DNA of 18,200 nucleotides from an uncultured Flavobacterium sp. (GTDB lineage: Bacteria > Bacteroidota > Bacteroidia > Flavobacteriales > Flavobacteriaceae), in the NCBI RefSeq assembly GCF_946220915.1, contig NZ_CAMIHH010000065.1, forward strand, positions 1 to 18,200. Reading direction: 5' to 3'. The notes beneath the pieces are model-generated. The model searched no databases and had not been told where the DNA came from. It saw only the letters and a list, made by a program, of their open reading frames with translations. Below, piece after piece: positions 8,375-16,100 of this stretch. Made by a program: the position numbers and the translations under genes. Within the stretch, counting starts at the first letter, position 1. Every line of letters begins with the position of its first letter.

Positions 8375-8913
8375 CGTTTTTGCATTAATTTTTGATATTC
8401 CGTTTCTACCTCGTTCTGTACTTTTACCTGTACCAGCAGGCTCATAATTTCGCCATAAGGCTTCCGCCCGAGGTCAAACGGGTACTGCCCCAGTTGCCTG
8501 CCAAGCTGCACCAGCGGGAGTGTATCGCTAAAAGGCGAAAGCCTGCCAGCCCCTGCCAGATCCCAAAGGTGACCGTCGGTAGCTGTGCCGGATAGCTGCT
8601 TTGCCTCACCGTCCACTACTGCCTGCAATTGTTTTATGAGGTATTTCCTGGCCGGAAAATATTCGGTTACCCGCGCGTTCCAGAAGGCTCTCTCATCTAC
8701 ATCGAAACAGATTGCAAAAAGCTGCTGCACGTTGTCCCACGATGCAATGCCCGATGCCAGCCGTATGCAGTACTTTACATTGGAATACGGCATTTTCCTG
8801 ATTTCCATGCTGCGCCCTGCAAAACTGTTACTTGCCTGAAGGTGCTCCAGCAACAGGTCGTAAGGAGCAGTACTGGCCAGCGTTGTATATTTTTTTATCG
8901 TGATATTTTTCAT
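8371..8913 (-). CDS. Phage protein of unknown function, 180 aa
   Basis: The start is taken at the ATG at 8913 (MKNITIKKYTTLAS). The four codons upstream open only with a TTG at 8925 and are not needed. The protein has a basic N-terminus, a helical middle (SWDNVQQLFAICFDVDERAF) and a helical C-terminus ending KPYGEIMSLLVQVKVQNEVE plus a charged tail. That last part resembles the end of phage tail-assembly chaperones (a 'PYG-----L' segment leading into a charged helix), but the match is weak and genes of that role normally sit just before the tape measure. It lies about 43 nt after the large terminase and overlaps the next gene by ATGA. A portal gene would normally be expected in this position; this protein is far too short to be one. 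Confidence 0.6.
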   Translation of the reverse strand: MKNITIKKYTTLASTAPYDLLLEHLQASNSFAGRSMEIRKMPYSNVKYCIRLASGIASWDNVQQLFAICFDVDERAFWNARVTEYFPARKYLIKQLQAVVDGEAKQLSGTATDGHLWDLAGAGRLSPFSDTLPLVQLGRQLGQYPFDLGRKPYGEIMSLLVQVKVQNEVETEYQKLMQKR

Positions 8914-8955
8914 GGTATGGTTCAACTGAAAACTTTCAACCGGCTAAAATCCCAT

Positions 8956-10287
8956 TTAGCCCACCCTTACCTTTGTGGTAAACTTTTTTCCCAGCTCAAA
9001 CCAGTAGCGCATCATGATGCTGTCCCACTCGTCGGGCGAGCGGCCCAGGGCTTCCTTTACACGGTCTTTAGCCACGATTCCCTGCCTCCCTTCTTTATCA
9101 ACATCCTTTATCTTAACCTGTTCCATTTCCTCTGCTGTGATTTCCTGCACATGGCTATCGTGGCAAAGCTCGCCCACAGTGCGGTTCATGATCGCTTCGG
9201 CCATTTTAATGGAACACTGGCTCTTAAGGTTTTCGTAATTGGGCCTTATCCAGACATTGCCTTCTTTTACCTCGAGCGGAACACTGTTGTTTACAAACCC
9301 TTTGCAGCCCAGGCCGTCTACCACGCCGCCGCCCACGCCATCCTCATCGGCTATTACCTGGCCCGTGGGTATATTGTGCTTTAGCTGCAGTTCCCTGGCG
9401 CGTTTTATAACCTGCGTAACGAGCGATACCTCCATGGCTTCGCGGGCTATGCATAGCCATCCGTGCCAAATGCGCATTACGGTCCGGTCCCTGCCCTTCC
9501 TCGCCACATCAATAGTCATGTACTTCGGCCCTGCGGGCAGGAGGTGCGGCGGGTTAAAGTAATCGGCAATGCTGTCCCTGTCAATAAGTACAGCAGGGTC
9601 ATCATCATACTCCCAATTCCCGTAGTACAACCTTTCGCGTCGGTTATTGTCCAGCCTCAGCAGCGATTTCAGGTAGCCGGGGTGCAGGTACGGGTTATCC
9701 GTAGGCAGCGATTGTACAAAGCGCCTGTGCTGCGGCAGCTGCCCATCGCGCGATGGCTTGTAAAACTCTTTGTATACCCAGTTCTTGGCGGGGTTACACG
9801 TGCCCAGGATCTTAGGCACCAAACCATATTCGGTAAGCCGGTAGCGTATGCGCGATTTGACCATCTGCCAGGCAAGGTAGCCTACCTGGTTGCACTCATC
9901 TATGAAAGCGCCCGTAATTTCGAGAGAGCCCAGGCTGTCGTAATTAGGATCTGAGGGGTAATGAAAAAGGTCTTTGAGCAATATCTGGCTGCCGTTGTTC
10001 CAGAGTATGGTATTTTCGGCAGGCTTGTATTTAAACTGCCCGGAAAGCCCTACCAGCTTTGCCACCTCAAAAAAAGTATTGAGCGTGGTTTCCCTGAGTG
10101 TTTTTATTTTGCTTCGCCCCATGAGCCAGCGCGTACCGGGATAGCGGCAGCACATTTCCATAAGCCACAGGCAGCCAAGCGCACTCTTGCCGCCACCGGC
10201 AGCACCGCCATACAATAGTTCTTCGGTAAGGGTGTCCTTAAGGAAATAAACGGCGTGCTGCTGCTTAGGCAGGAGCTTCATCATCAT
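8956..10287 (-). CDS. Phage terminase large subunit
   Basis: A 443-aa DNA-packaging motor, ATPase plus nuclease, that translocates phage DNA into a procapsid and cuts it. The ATPase part shows a Walker A loop GGAAGGGKS (residues ~27-35, Lys34), a hydrophobic Walker B strand ending in Asp130-Glu131 (GAFIDECNQ) and a coupling motif LGTCNP (~161-166). The RNase H-like nuclease part shows MTIDVARKGRDRT with Asp260, VIADEDGVGGGVVD with Asp314, and SPDEWDS with Asp419/Asp422 as the likely acidic triad. All key motifs are present and the length is normal, so the protein looks active. It begins with three Met codons and overlaps the small subunit gene by up to 23 nt. No portal or capsid gene follows, which is odd because the motor must dock on a portal. 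Confidence 0.95.
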   Translation of the reverse strand: MMMKLLPKQQHAVYFLKDTLTEELLYGGAAGGGKSALGCLWLMEMCCRYPGTRWLMGRSKIKTLRETTLNTFFEVAKLVGLSGQFKYKPAENTILWNNGSQILLKDLFHYPSDPNYDSLGSLEITGAFIDECNQVGYLAWQMVKSRIRYRLTEYGLVPKILGTCNPAKNWVYKEFYKPSRDGQLPQHRRFVQSLPTDNPYLHPGYLKSLLRLDNNRRERLYYGNWEYDDDPAVLIDRDSIADYFNPPHLLPAGPKYMTIDVARKGRDRTVMRIWHGWLCIAREAMEVSLVTQVIKRARELQLKHNIPTGQVIADEDGVGGGVVDGLGCKGFVNNSVPLEVKEGNVWIRPNYENLKSQCSIKMAEAIMNRTVGELCHDSHVQEITAEEMEQVKIKDVDKEGRQGIVAKDRVKEALGRSPDEWDSIMMRYWFELGKKFTTKVRVG

Positions 10288-10885
10288 CAGGATTCTGGCC
10301 GGGGCCCAAATTAATGGTTATTGCACGCGGGGCATCATCTTCATGCTCATCGGGCTTAAGGCTCCAAAGCTTCGGGTTGCGATTGCGCAGCCAAAACTGC
10401 TGGGAGCGGAAACAGGCGGGTATGTGCTTTTCTACCGCTACAATTTCCACACGTTCCTTTTCTACACGCTTGCCGTTTTCGTCATAATATACTTCCTTGC
10501 ACTTTATGGCCTGCCTGGTGGTAACTATCCTGTCTACCGTAGCGCGGTACAGCGATTCGGCCACTTCCATGTCGGCGCTTTGCTTGCCCCTGGCTATGGC
10601 AACGCCAAAGTCAGCATATGCTTTTTTCCAGCGCCCAATGGTGCGGGCCGCCACTTTGAAGAACGCCCCAAGCTCGCGGTCGGTTGCGCCCAACAGGCAC
10701 AGCTTGTAAGCCTGTGCGGCATATTCATCTTTGTACTGGCCCCGTGCAAGGGTATTTTGTGAAACGGAAGCTGTTGCCCCTGTTTCTTTCATCGGAATGG
10801 TTTTAGGAAATATTGGAAACTTAAGCTGCAAATAATTTTGCAGCTCAATAGTATCATTTTCATCTGTCATCATCCGCTCTCTCAT
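10265..10885 (-). CDS. Phage terminase small subunit
   Basis: A 206-aa protein that would recognise the packaging site on phage DNA and hand it to the large subunit. Residues ~51-105 carry a helix-turn-helix: AYKLCLLGATDRELGAFFKV then ARTIGRWKKAYADFGVAIAR, followed by GKQSADMEVAESLYRA. This is the standard phrase of small terminases of this type (ATD-x-E-L-A-x-F-F, T-I-x-x-W). The middle has a charged beta hairpin (YYDENGKRVEKERVEIVAVE) and the C-terminus is acidic (DEHEDDAPR, DDDEAPA). Several in-frame Met codons (residues 1, 5, 6 and 32) leave the exact start open; the outermost leaves 12 nt to the upstream stop. It overlaps the terminase large subunit gene. Confidence 0.9.
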   Translation of the reverse strand: MRERMMTDENDTIELQNYLQLKFPIFPKTIPMKETGATASVSQNTLARGQYKDEYAAQAYKLCLLGATDRELGAFFKVAARTIGRWKKAYADFGVAIARGKQSADMEVAESLYRATVDRIVTTRQAIKCKEVYYDENGKRVEKERVEIVAVEKHIPACFRSQQFWLRNRNPKLWSLKPDEHEDDAPRAITINLGPGQNPDDDEAPA

Positions 10886-10897
10886 CCATCCTGCCGG

Positions 10898-11149
10898 CTA
10901 AATCCTCGCAATGCTGTCTATGATCACGTTGTTGTATGTACCCTTAGAGCCGTTAATGTGGAATTCTACTTCGGCAACATCACCGGGATAAAAATCGTTG
11001 AGCAATTCTGTCTTGCTGCCCAGCGCAGAGGGATAAAATATCCTCCCGTTCATTTCCTGCTCAAAATGCAGCTGCCGTACGCCTATGCCTGTTTTAGTGG
11101 TTTTCAGTTCACCGATACCCACTATGATACCTTTAATTTTGTAGTTCAT
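10898..11149 (-). CDS. Small OB-fold-like protein, possible ssDNA-binding
   Basis: The start is placed at the ATG at 11149 (MNYKIKGIIVGIGEL), preceded on its strand by the A/T-rich leader AAAACTTTTAAGT. The upstream GTG at 11227 would add 26 residues encoded by a hairpin-rich stretch and is not favoured. The 83-aa product alternates short strands (YKIKGIIVGIGEL, GVRQLHFEQEM, GDVAEVEFHI, YNNVIIDSIARI), as a single small beta barrel would. The layout recalls the DUF3127-type OB-fold proteins of Bacteroidota, proposed to bind single-stranded nucleic acid; this is a pattern judgement. It shares size, strand order and a Y-N-N-(V/L) phrase near the C-terminus with the 84-aa neighbour, so the two may be distant paralogues. 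It directly precedes the terminase genes. Confidence 0.7.
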   Translation of the reverse strand: MNYKIKGIIVGIGELKTTKTGIGVRQLHFEQEMNGRIFYPSALGSKTELLNDFYPGDVAEVEFHINGSKGTYNNVIIDSIARI

Positions 11150-11180
11150 ACTTAAAAGTTTTATTTGTTGTTTACGTATC

Positions 11181-11252
11181 TGGTTATTTGCCCGGGGCTT
11201 GAGGCCCGAAGTCCACCCCGGTACCACTACTGTTGTCGCTCACAAATAACCA
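11181..11252. repeat. 72-bp nested inverted repeat ahead of the 83-aa gene
   Basis: TGGTTATTTG (11181-11190) is a perfect 10-bp inverted repeat of CAAATAACCA (11243-11252). Inside lies a second perfect pair, CCGGGG (11192-11197) and CCCCGG (11216-11221), itself enclosing GGGC/GCCC around a TTGAG loop. Transcribed on the minus strand, this would fold in the untranslated leader of the 83-aa gene. It could be a structured leader or a small dispersed element. No protein reading explains it well. Confidence 0.6.
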
Positions 11253-11255
11253 ATT

Positions 11256-11270
11256 TGCCTGCGGCAGGCA
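11256..11270. repeat. GC-rich hairpin beside the nested repeat
   Basis: TGCCTG (11256-11261), loop CGG, CAGGCA (11265-11270) is a perfect 6-bp stem directly next to the 72-bp inverted repeat. Palindromes built on GCCTGC/GCAGGC are common as dispersed repeats in Bacteroidota genomes, but no second full copy was found in this window. There is no T tract on either side, so it is not a standard terminator. Confidence 0.5.
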
Positions 11271-11288
11271 GGCCCACGCATAACCCAA

Positions 11289-11543
11289 TTAACACGCTTT
11301 GACCTCCTTTGCTACCAGGTTGTTGTACTGTATGCCCGAGTTTTTGGATATTTTACCTTCCAGTACTACGGCTACCTGTATTTCGTCATTCTCCTTGTAC
11401 GGAGCCAGTTCATCCATCATAGGGCCACGAAATTCTACAAACGCGCGCTGCCTGTGGTCGGGTACCAGGGTTACCACTTTTTTCCTGTGCCCTGCCATGT
11501 CCCTGTACTCAATGTGTTCGATCGTTCCTTTAATTGTTGTCAT
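11289..11543 (-). CDS. Small OB-fold-like protein, possible ssDNA-binding
   Basis: An 84-aa protein starting at ATG 11543 (MTTIKGTIEHIEYRD). Strands are visible as IKGTIEHIEY, KKVVTLVPD, RAFVEFRG, EIQVAVVLEG and YNNLVAKEV. The phrase F-x-F-R-G-x-x-M-D-x-L-x-x-Y-K-x-x-D-E-I-x-V followed by a Gly and Y-N-N-L-x-A fits a small OB-fold of the DUF3127 kind, which would bind single-stranded DNA or RNA. There is no enzyme motif. It precedes the 83-aa protein of similar build, separated by 139 nt holding hairpins. Its place between the early genes and the terminase suggests a role in DNA processing or packaging preparation (inference). Confidence 0.72.
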   Translation of the reverse strand: MTTIKGTIEHIEYRDMAGHRKKVVTLVPDHRQRAFVEFRGPMMDELAPYKENDEIQVAVVLEGKISKNSGIQYNNLVAKEVKAC

Positions 11544-11617
11544 GATTTAAAATGTATTTATTAGAATTATTTGACTATTTTTCGCTTTTTTCTTTTTGAA
11601 GCATCCGTTACACGGAT

Positions 11618-11791
11618 TCAATACTTATACTTTATCTTCCAAAGCCCTATGTCGCTCCGGGTCCTGCCTGCCCTTCCGGTTGCGGGCCAGTTAACAACCT
11701 CGTTGTCCGCTTCGTAATTGGAAACCAGTATTATTTCCGGCGGGGCAACGGTACCGGCCATATTGGTGGATATAATAAACCCTGGTTTCAT
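11618..11791 (-). CDS. Small phage early protein, 57 aa
   Basis: Read by hand: an ATG at 11791 opens a 57-codon frame that ends with TGA at 11618-11620. It begins MKPGFIISTNMAGTVAPPEI and ends DIGLWKIKYKY. Its ATG shares one base with the TAA stop of the upstream 86-aa gene (TAATG), a classic coupling junction, and this is the main reason to believe it is real. The product has a short hydrophobic start, a middle with NYEADNEVVNW and a basic, aromatic C-terminus. I do not recognise it. The 74 nt between its stop and the next gene are AT-rich and show only a weak ATCCG/CGGAT hairpin. Confidence 0.6.
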   Translation of the reverse strand: MKPGFIISTNMAGTVAPPEIILVSNYEADNEVVNWPATGRAGRTRSDIGLWKIKYKY

Positions 11792-12051
11792 TATTCTGTT
11801 ATTTTAAAGCGCTTATCAGCATTAAAACTTCTTATGGCACTGAACTCCATGGCTGATGCTGAAAAAATTTCACTTTCCGCTTTCACATGGCTGTTTTTAA
11901 TCAAAAGTTGGTCCTTATACTGTAAAATACGTTCATCATAACAACCATTGCTATTGCATTCCGACAAATTATCAATAGCCTGAAGTAACTCAATTTTTGT
12001 CATTTGGCTACATTTTTTCACTATTTGTACATTTGGTGTGAAACTTTCCAT
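11791..12051 (-). CDS. First early protein of the phage operon, 86 aa
   Basis: The start is taken at the ATG at 12051 (MESFTPNVQIVKKCSQMTKI). A TTG four codons upstream at 12063 would also be in frame, but the ATG is better and leaves about 30 nt to the -7 promoter element. The product is largely helical: a short N-terminal part, then TKIELLQAIDNLSECN, a Cys-containing turn (SNGCYDERILQYKDQLL) and a charged C-terminus. There is no DNA-binding motif that I can name. By position, as the first gene under the operator-controlled divergent promoter, it is where temperate phages often place an anti-repressor or Cro-like regulator, but the sequence does not show a clear helix-turn-helix. The function is unknown. 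Confidence 0.65.
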   Translation of the reverse strand: MESFTPNVQIVKKCSQMTKIELLQAIDNLSECNSNGCYDERILQYKDQLLIKNSHVKAESEIFSASAMEFSAIRSFNADKRFKITE

Positions 12052-12081
12052 ATATTTGCTCAATCATTCCATTTGATGGTA

Positions 12082-12113
12082 CAAAGTTAATGTGAAATAA
12101 TTTCACATACAAA
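12082..12113 (-). promoter_or_regulatory. Early promoter of the phage operon, Bacteroidota type
   Basis: On the minus strand TTTG (12113-12110) is followed after 20 nt by TAACTTTG (12089-12082), an exact match to the Bacteroidota TAnnTTTG -7 element with the usual spacing to a -33 TTTG. The spacer is filled by the palindromic operator at 12090-12108, so a bound repressor would block RNA polymerase. The -7 element lies about 30 nt upstream of the ATG of the 86-aa gene. Confidence 0.75.
12090..12108. promoter_or_regulatory. Operator O1, repressor binding site
   Basis: ATGTGAAATAATTTCACAT is a perfect palindrome with 9-bp arms around a central A. It sits exactly between the -33 and -7 elements of the early promoter and next to the divergent repressor gene, the standard place for a CI-type operator. 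Confidence 0.8.
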
Positions 12114-12120
12114 TATTTTA

Positions 12121-12137
12121 AGTGAAATAATTTCTCA
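12121..12137. promoter_or_regulatory. Operator O2, second repressor site
   Basis: The core GTGAAATAATTTCTC (12122-12136) differs from O1 by one base in the right arm. Its centre is 30 bp from that of O1, close to three helical turns, so two repressor dimers could bind on the same DNA face and cooperate. It lies upstream of the repressor start codon. No clean promoter for the repressor gene was found, so whether O2 activates or represses it is open. Confidence 0.72.
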
Positions 12138-12168
12138 TTTTATTTATCAATAAAATATTACGCTCATT

Positions 12169-12879
12169 ATGAGTAATTTAGATTTAAAAACACGGCGAAA
12201 AGAAGCAGGGCTAACCCAGCAACAGCTTGCCATTGAGTTAGGTGTAGACCGGCGGACCATAATCAACTACGAAAAAGGCGATAGTATACCCGAGTCCAAA
12301 TCAAAGCTTATCGATATCATTTTATCGAAAAATGTAAAGCCTGTACAAGGCATTGGAAGTGAAATAAATTCACTTGGCGTAAACGATTCTACAGAGCAGC
12401 TGTCTAATAAAAACGGTAATGTGTTTGAACTGAAGGGCGGGAAATTCAGGATTTATGTAAAAAAAGTACCTGTAAAAGCTTTCGGGTCCTACCTGAGCGA
12501 TTACCAGGATCCTGACTTTTTCGAGGAACTGGAAGATGTTTCCTTTACCGTAGACCATTTTGCCAAAGGGCGCTACATTTGCTTTGAGGTTCAGTGCGAC
12601 TCGATGGATGGAGGCAGCATAAACGATGCCCCCGAAGGCGCCGAACTACTATGCCGCGAACTGGGCCGCCAGCACTGGAAGGACGGATTCAGGAACAGCA
12701 TATACGGCTGGGTCATTGTACATAAAGATACTGTCATATATAAGGATATCGCCGAATTCAATATCGATTCGGGCGACATTGTATGCCGTTCACGCAGCGG
12801 GCTGCCCCAGCACAGGGATTTTATAATTAACCTGAACGAAGTGCGGCAAATATGGAAAGTGATAAAAAGGGCCTATTGA
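12169..12879 (+). CDS. CI/LexA-type phage repressor, XRE helix-turn-helix plus S24-like domain
   Basis: A 236-aa regulator. Residues ~5-55 are an XRE helix-turn-helix (TRRKEAGLTQQQLAIELGVD then RRTIINYEKGD). Residues ~95-236 look like the S24 peptidase-like dimerisation domain of CI/LexA proteins: FEVQCDSMDGGS puts Ser145 at the catalytic serine position and WVIVHKDTVIYKDI puts Lys192 at the catalytic lysine. The usual scissile Ala-Gly is not evident; the corresponding region reads VPVKAFGSYLSDY. It is divergent from the phage operon, with two palindromic operators between, so it most likely keeps the operon silent and may be relieved by DNA damage. A third operator-like site lies in its own coding region. 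There is no known rival function; only the induction signal is uncertain. Confidence 0.88.
   Translation: MSNLDLKTRRKEAGLTQQQLAIELGVDRRTIINYEKGDSIPESKSKLIDIILSKNVKPVQGIGSEINSLGVNDSTEQLSNKNGNVFELKGGKFRIYVKKVPVKAFGSYLSDYQDPDFFEELEDVSFTVDHFAKGRYICFEVQCDSMDGGSINDAPEGAELLCRELGRQHWKDGFRNSIYGWVIVHKDTVIYKDIAEFNIDSGDIVCRSRSGLPQHRDFIINLNEVRQIWKVIKRAY
12357..12375. promoter_or_regulatory. Operator-like site O3 inside the repressor gene
   Basis: AAGTGAAATAAATTCACTT, within codons for about SEINSLG, has 8 of 9 matched arm pairs. Its 15-bp core differs from O1 at a single base. It is about 190 bp into the coding region. A distant operator could give DNA looping or a roadblock for self-control of the repressor; chance is possible but unlikely for a 15-bp near-match. 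Confidence 0.5.
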
Positions 12880-13109
12880 TGCCAGGCAATGGTTTTAAAT
12901 GACAATGCCCCCCGTTTTAAGCACCTTATCCTCAGTAATGTACTTATACATTTTTACTTGATATGTTAATTTTACATCATCAGGCTGTGTGCTTTTTTAC
13001 ATTAAAAATATACACAGCAACCCTATGTTAATATTTCCTTAGTATTGGGGTAATTTCCGCATAAAACACAACATGGACTTTTGTAGCTTATTAAATAAAA
13101 CTACACAAC

Positions 13110-16100
13110 ATGTTAAACAACTACGCTAAAAAGGGATTGCTGCTATTGGGCCTTGGCCTTGCATCGCAATTTTCCGGGGCACAAACGCTGCTCCACAACT
13201 GGCACTTTAACGATTTGGGATCGGGGAACATCGCAACAGCGCTGTCTACTGATTTTTCTATCGTAACGGGCACTAAATCCATCACTTACCCGGGTACGGG
13301 AAGCGGTGTAATGGACGATGTCGACGGAAGTACCGTTAATGCACTGGCAGGCCAGGCTGCCGGAAAAGGCATCCGCCCCCGCAACCCTGCCGATACCAGG
13401 CAGCTGCTCATTGCATTCCCCACTACGGGATACGAAAACATCGTTATGAAGTTTGCCACTACAAGGACAAACCAGGGCGCTTCGCAACAGCTGTATTCTT
13501 ACAGCCTTGACGGTGGCGCAACCTTTAGTACCGCCAATCTTCCGGTAACTACCTTTAATCCTTCGGCAGATACCTATGCTACAGTAACACTTGATTTTTC
13601 GGCCATTGAAGGCGCTGATAATAATCCTGATTTTGTTGTGAAGATCAATTTTGGCGGCTCTACCGCCATGGGATCGAGCGGCAACAACCGTTTTGACAAC
13701 ATTACGGTACACGGTGCGGCAATGGAGGGAACAGAAGATACCATGCCCCCGACGGTTGTATTTTCTCCGGGCGGAAGCCAGGCCAATGTAGCCGTAAACA
13801 CCCACCCTACCCTTACTTTTAGCGAAGCGGTAAGGCTTATCAACGATTCTGCCATTGACAATACCAATGTTGATGCACTTGTGGAATTGAGGCTGGATAA
13901 TGCAACTGGCGCGCTTGTTCCTTTTGACGCTACCATATCCGGAAACGTAATTACCATTACGCCTGCCGCCCCAATGCTTAACAGCCAGCAATATTATGCG
14001 GCTTTGCTAGGGAATACTGTTGAGGATATGAGCGGCAACGCCATCACGTCGGCACTTTCTGCTACCTTTACCACGATAGCGCAGCAATCGCCAATAGGCA
14101 CAGGCGACATGGTGTTTGTAGGGTACAGGATGAACAGCACCGATACCGAGGACCAGGTTGCTTTGCTTACCCTTGTAGATATTGCACCGGGCACATTTAT
14201 TACCCTTACCGATTCGAAATACACCAGCAATGCCCAGCCGCAATGTGCCGATGGTATTACCTGGACCGCTACCACCTGCGTTCCTGCCGGTACCGTGATC
14301 ACTATTGAAACAGAAAATTTTGTTGCCAGCACCGGTATTGTAGCGGGTGGCGGGTTTGGACTTAGTTCTAACGGTGAGCAGGTAATTGTTTATACAGGCA
14401 CGGCCGCTGCACCCAATTACATAACAGCCCTTACAACGAATGGCTGGCTGGCTGCAAACACTAACTGTACAGGAAGCAACTCGATGATACCTGCCGGGCT
14501 TACCGACGGGACTAATGCGCTTAATGCAAGCACTGCACCGGGCAACAATGCCGGAAACACCGTTAATGCTTACTACAATGGCACAATGCAGGGTACGCCT
14601 GCACAGCTAAAGGCATCGATATTAAACCCTGCCAACTGGACCGGTACTCCTGGCAGCACTGCACCGCAAACCTGGCCAACATGGGCTTTCCCTAGCTCCC
14701 CGGCAGTACAGTCGGCTACTGTAATGAACAGCACCACGATACAGCTTGTATTCAACAATGAGCTTGATGCTGCATCTGCAGAAGCGATAGCCAATTACAC
14801 CGGTGTTACCGGCCTTGCTTCGGCTGTTGTAAACGGTAATACGGTAACACTTAATTTTACTACGCCATTTGCTGCCAGTACAGACTATGTGCTTACCGTA
14901 AATAGCATTGAGGACGAAAACGGCCTTACCATGGCTTGTGCCTACACATTTAGCTTCGATTATAATACTACCCTATCGTTTGATGAGGAGTTTTACGTAG
15001 TTAACGAAAATGAAGGTACACTAACGATCATGCTCAACCTTGAAAACCCTGCTGCGGCTTCGGTTAACCTTGTTGTGAAGCCTGCACCGTTCAGCACTGC
15101 TACGGCCGGTACTGATTTTACATTCAATACAACAACCGTTGCATTTAGCGGTACAAGCGAATTGTCGCATGCCATAAACATCCCGATCATTGATGATAAC
15201 GAAGAGGAGCAACACGCAGAGTATTTTGTGCTAAGCCTTGAAGATGCCAATGGCCTTGCCATCGAAGGCGAAACATTTGCTACCATTTACATAAAGGATA
15301 ACGACCGCGTTGCACCGGAGCCAAACCACAGCATCGAACTGGATTTCATTACAAGCTTTGATCCTTCTGTAGGAAGCGACAGCACGTGCGAGATCGTTGT
15401 ATATGATGCCGCCAGCCAAAAGCTATTTGCAACCAGCGCTGTAGAAGGAAGGCTTGACATCATCAACTTTGCCAATCCTGAAGCCCCGATAACAATTGGG
15501 TCTATAGACATGAACACTTATGGCGGCGTAACAAGCGTAGCCGTAAATAACGGAGTTGTTGCCGTTGCAGCGCCAAATGTGCAGCAGCATGAAAATGGCA
15601 AAGTAGTGTTCTTCAACACAAACGGTGATTTGCTCAAGCAGGTTATTGTGGGTGCATTGCCGGATAATATCTCATTTACCCCGGATGGCTCAAAAGTGCT
15701 TACTGCCAATGAAGGCCAGCCCAACAGCGATTACAGCATTGACCCGGAAGGTTCGGTAAGCATCATCGATATTTCAGGAGGCATCGAAACCCTTACACAG
15801 GACGATGTTACCACGCTGCTTTTTACTGATTACAATGCAGAGGAAGCCGCACTTATCGCTTCGGGCGTGAGGAAGCTGAAACTTACCAGCACAATGTCAA
15901 TGGATTTCGAGCCGGAATATATCACTACGAGCGCCAACTCAGAAAAAGCATGGGTTACGCTTCAGGAAAATAACGCCATTGCCGAAATTGACCTTACGAA
16001 TAATACAATTGCCGATGTATGGGCGCTTGGCACAAAAGATATGAGCCTGCCAGGCAACGGATTTGACGTCTCTGACAATAACAGCGAAGTGCTTATTGCC

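Noticed and set aside
8371..8925. TTG start at 8925 for the 180-aa gene
   Set aside because: An ATG four codons later begins a better N-terminus; the added residues show no support.
10898..11227. Longer 109-aa reading of the 83-aa gene from a GTG at 11227
   Set aside because: The extra residues come from the palindrome-rich stretch, and the ATG at 11149 has a typical A/T-rich leader.
11603..11617. ATCCG/CGGAT hairpin as a terminator after the 57-aa gene
   Set aside because: The stem is only 5 bp and there is no T tract on the transcribed strand; it is followed by A-rich sequence.
12037..12050. GTGAAACTTTCCA at the start of the 86-aa gene as a fourth operator
   Set aside because: Half-site spacing is shorter than in O1-O3 and the right arm does not match.
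12880..13109. Promoter for the secreted protein gene in the 230-nt gap
   Set aside because: Only imperfect -7 matches (such as GACTTTTG at 13076-13083 and TAGTATTG at 13040-13047) without a -33 element at proper spacing; no gene or stable hairpin was seen there.
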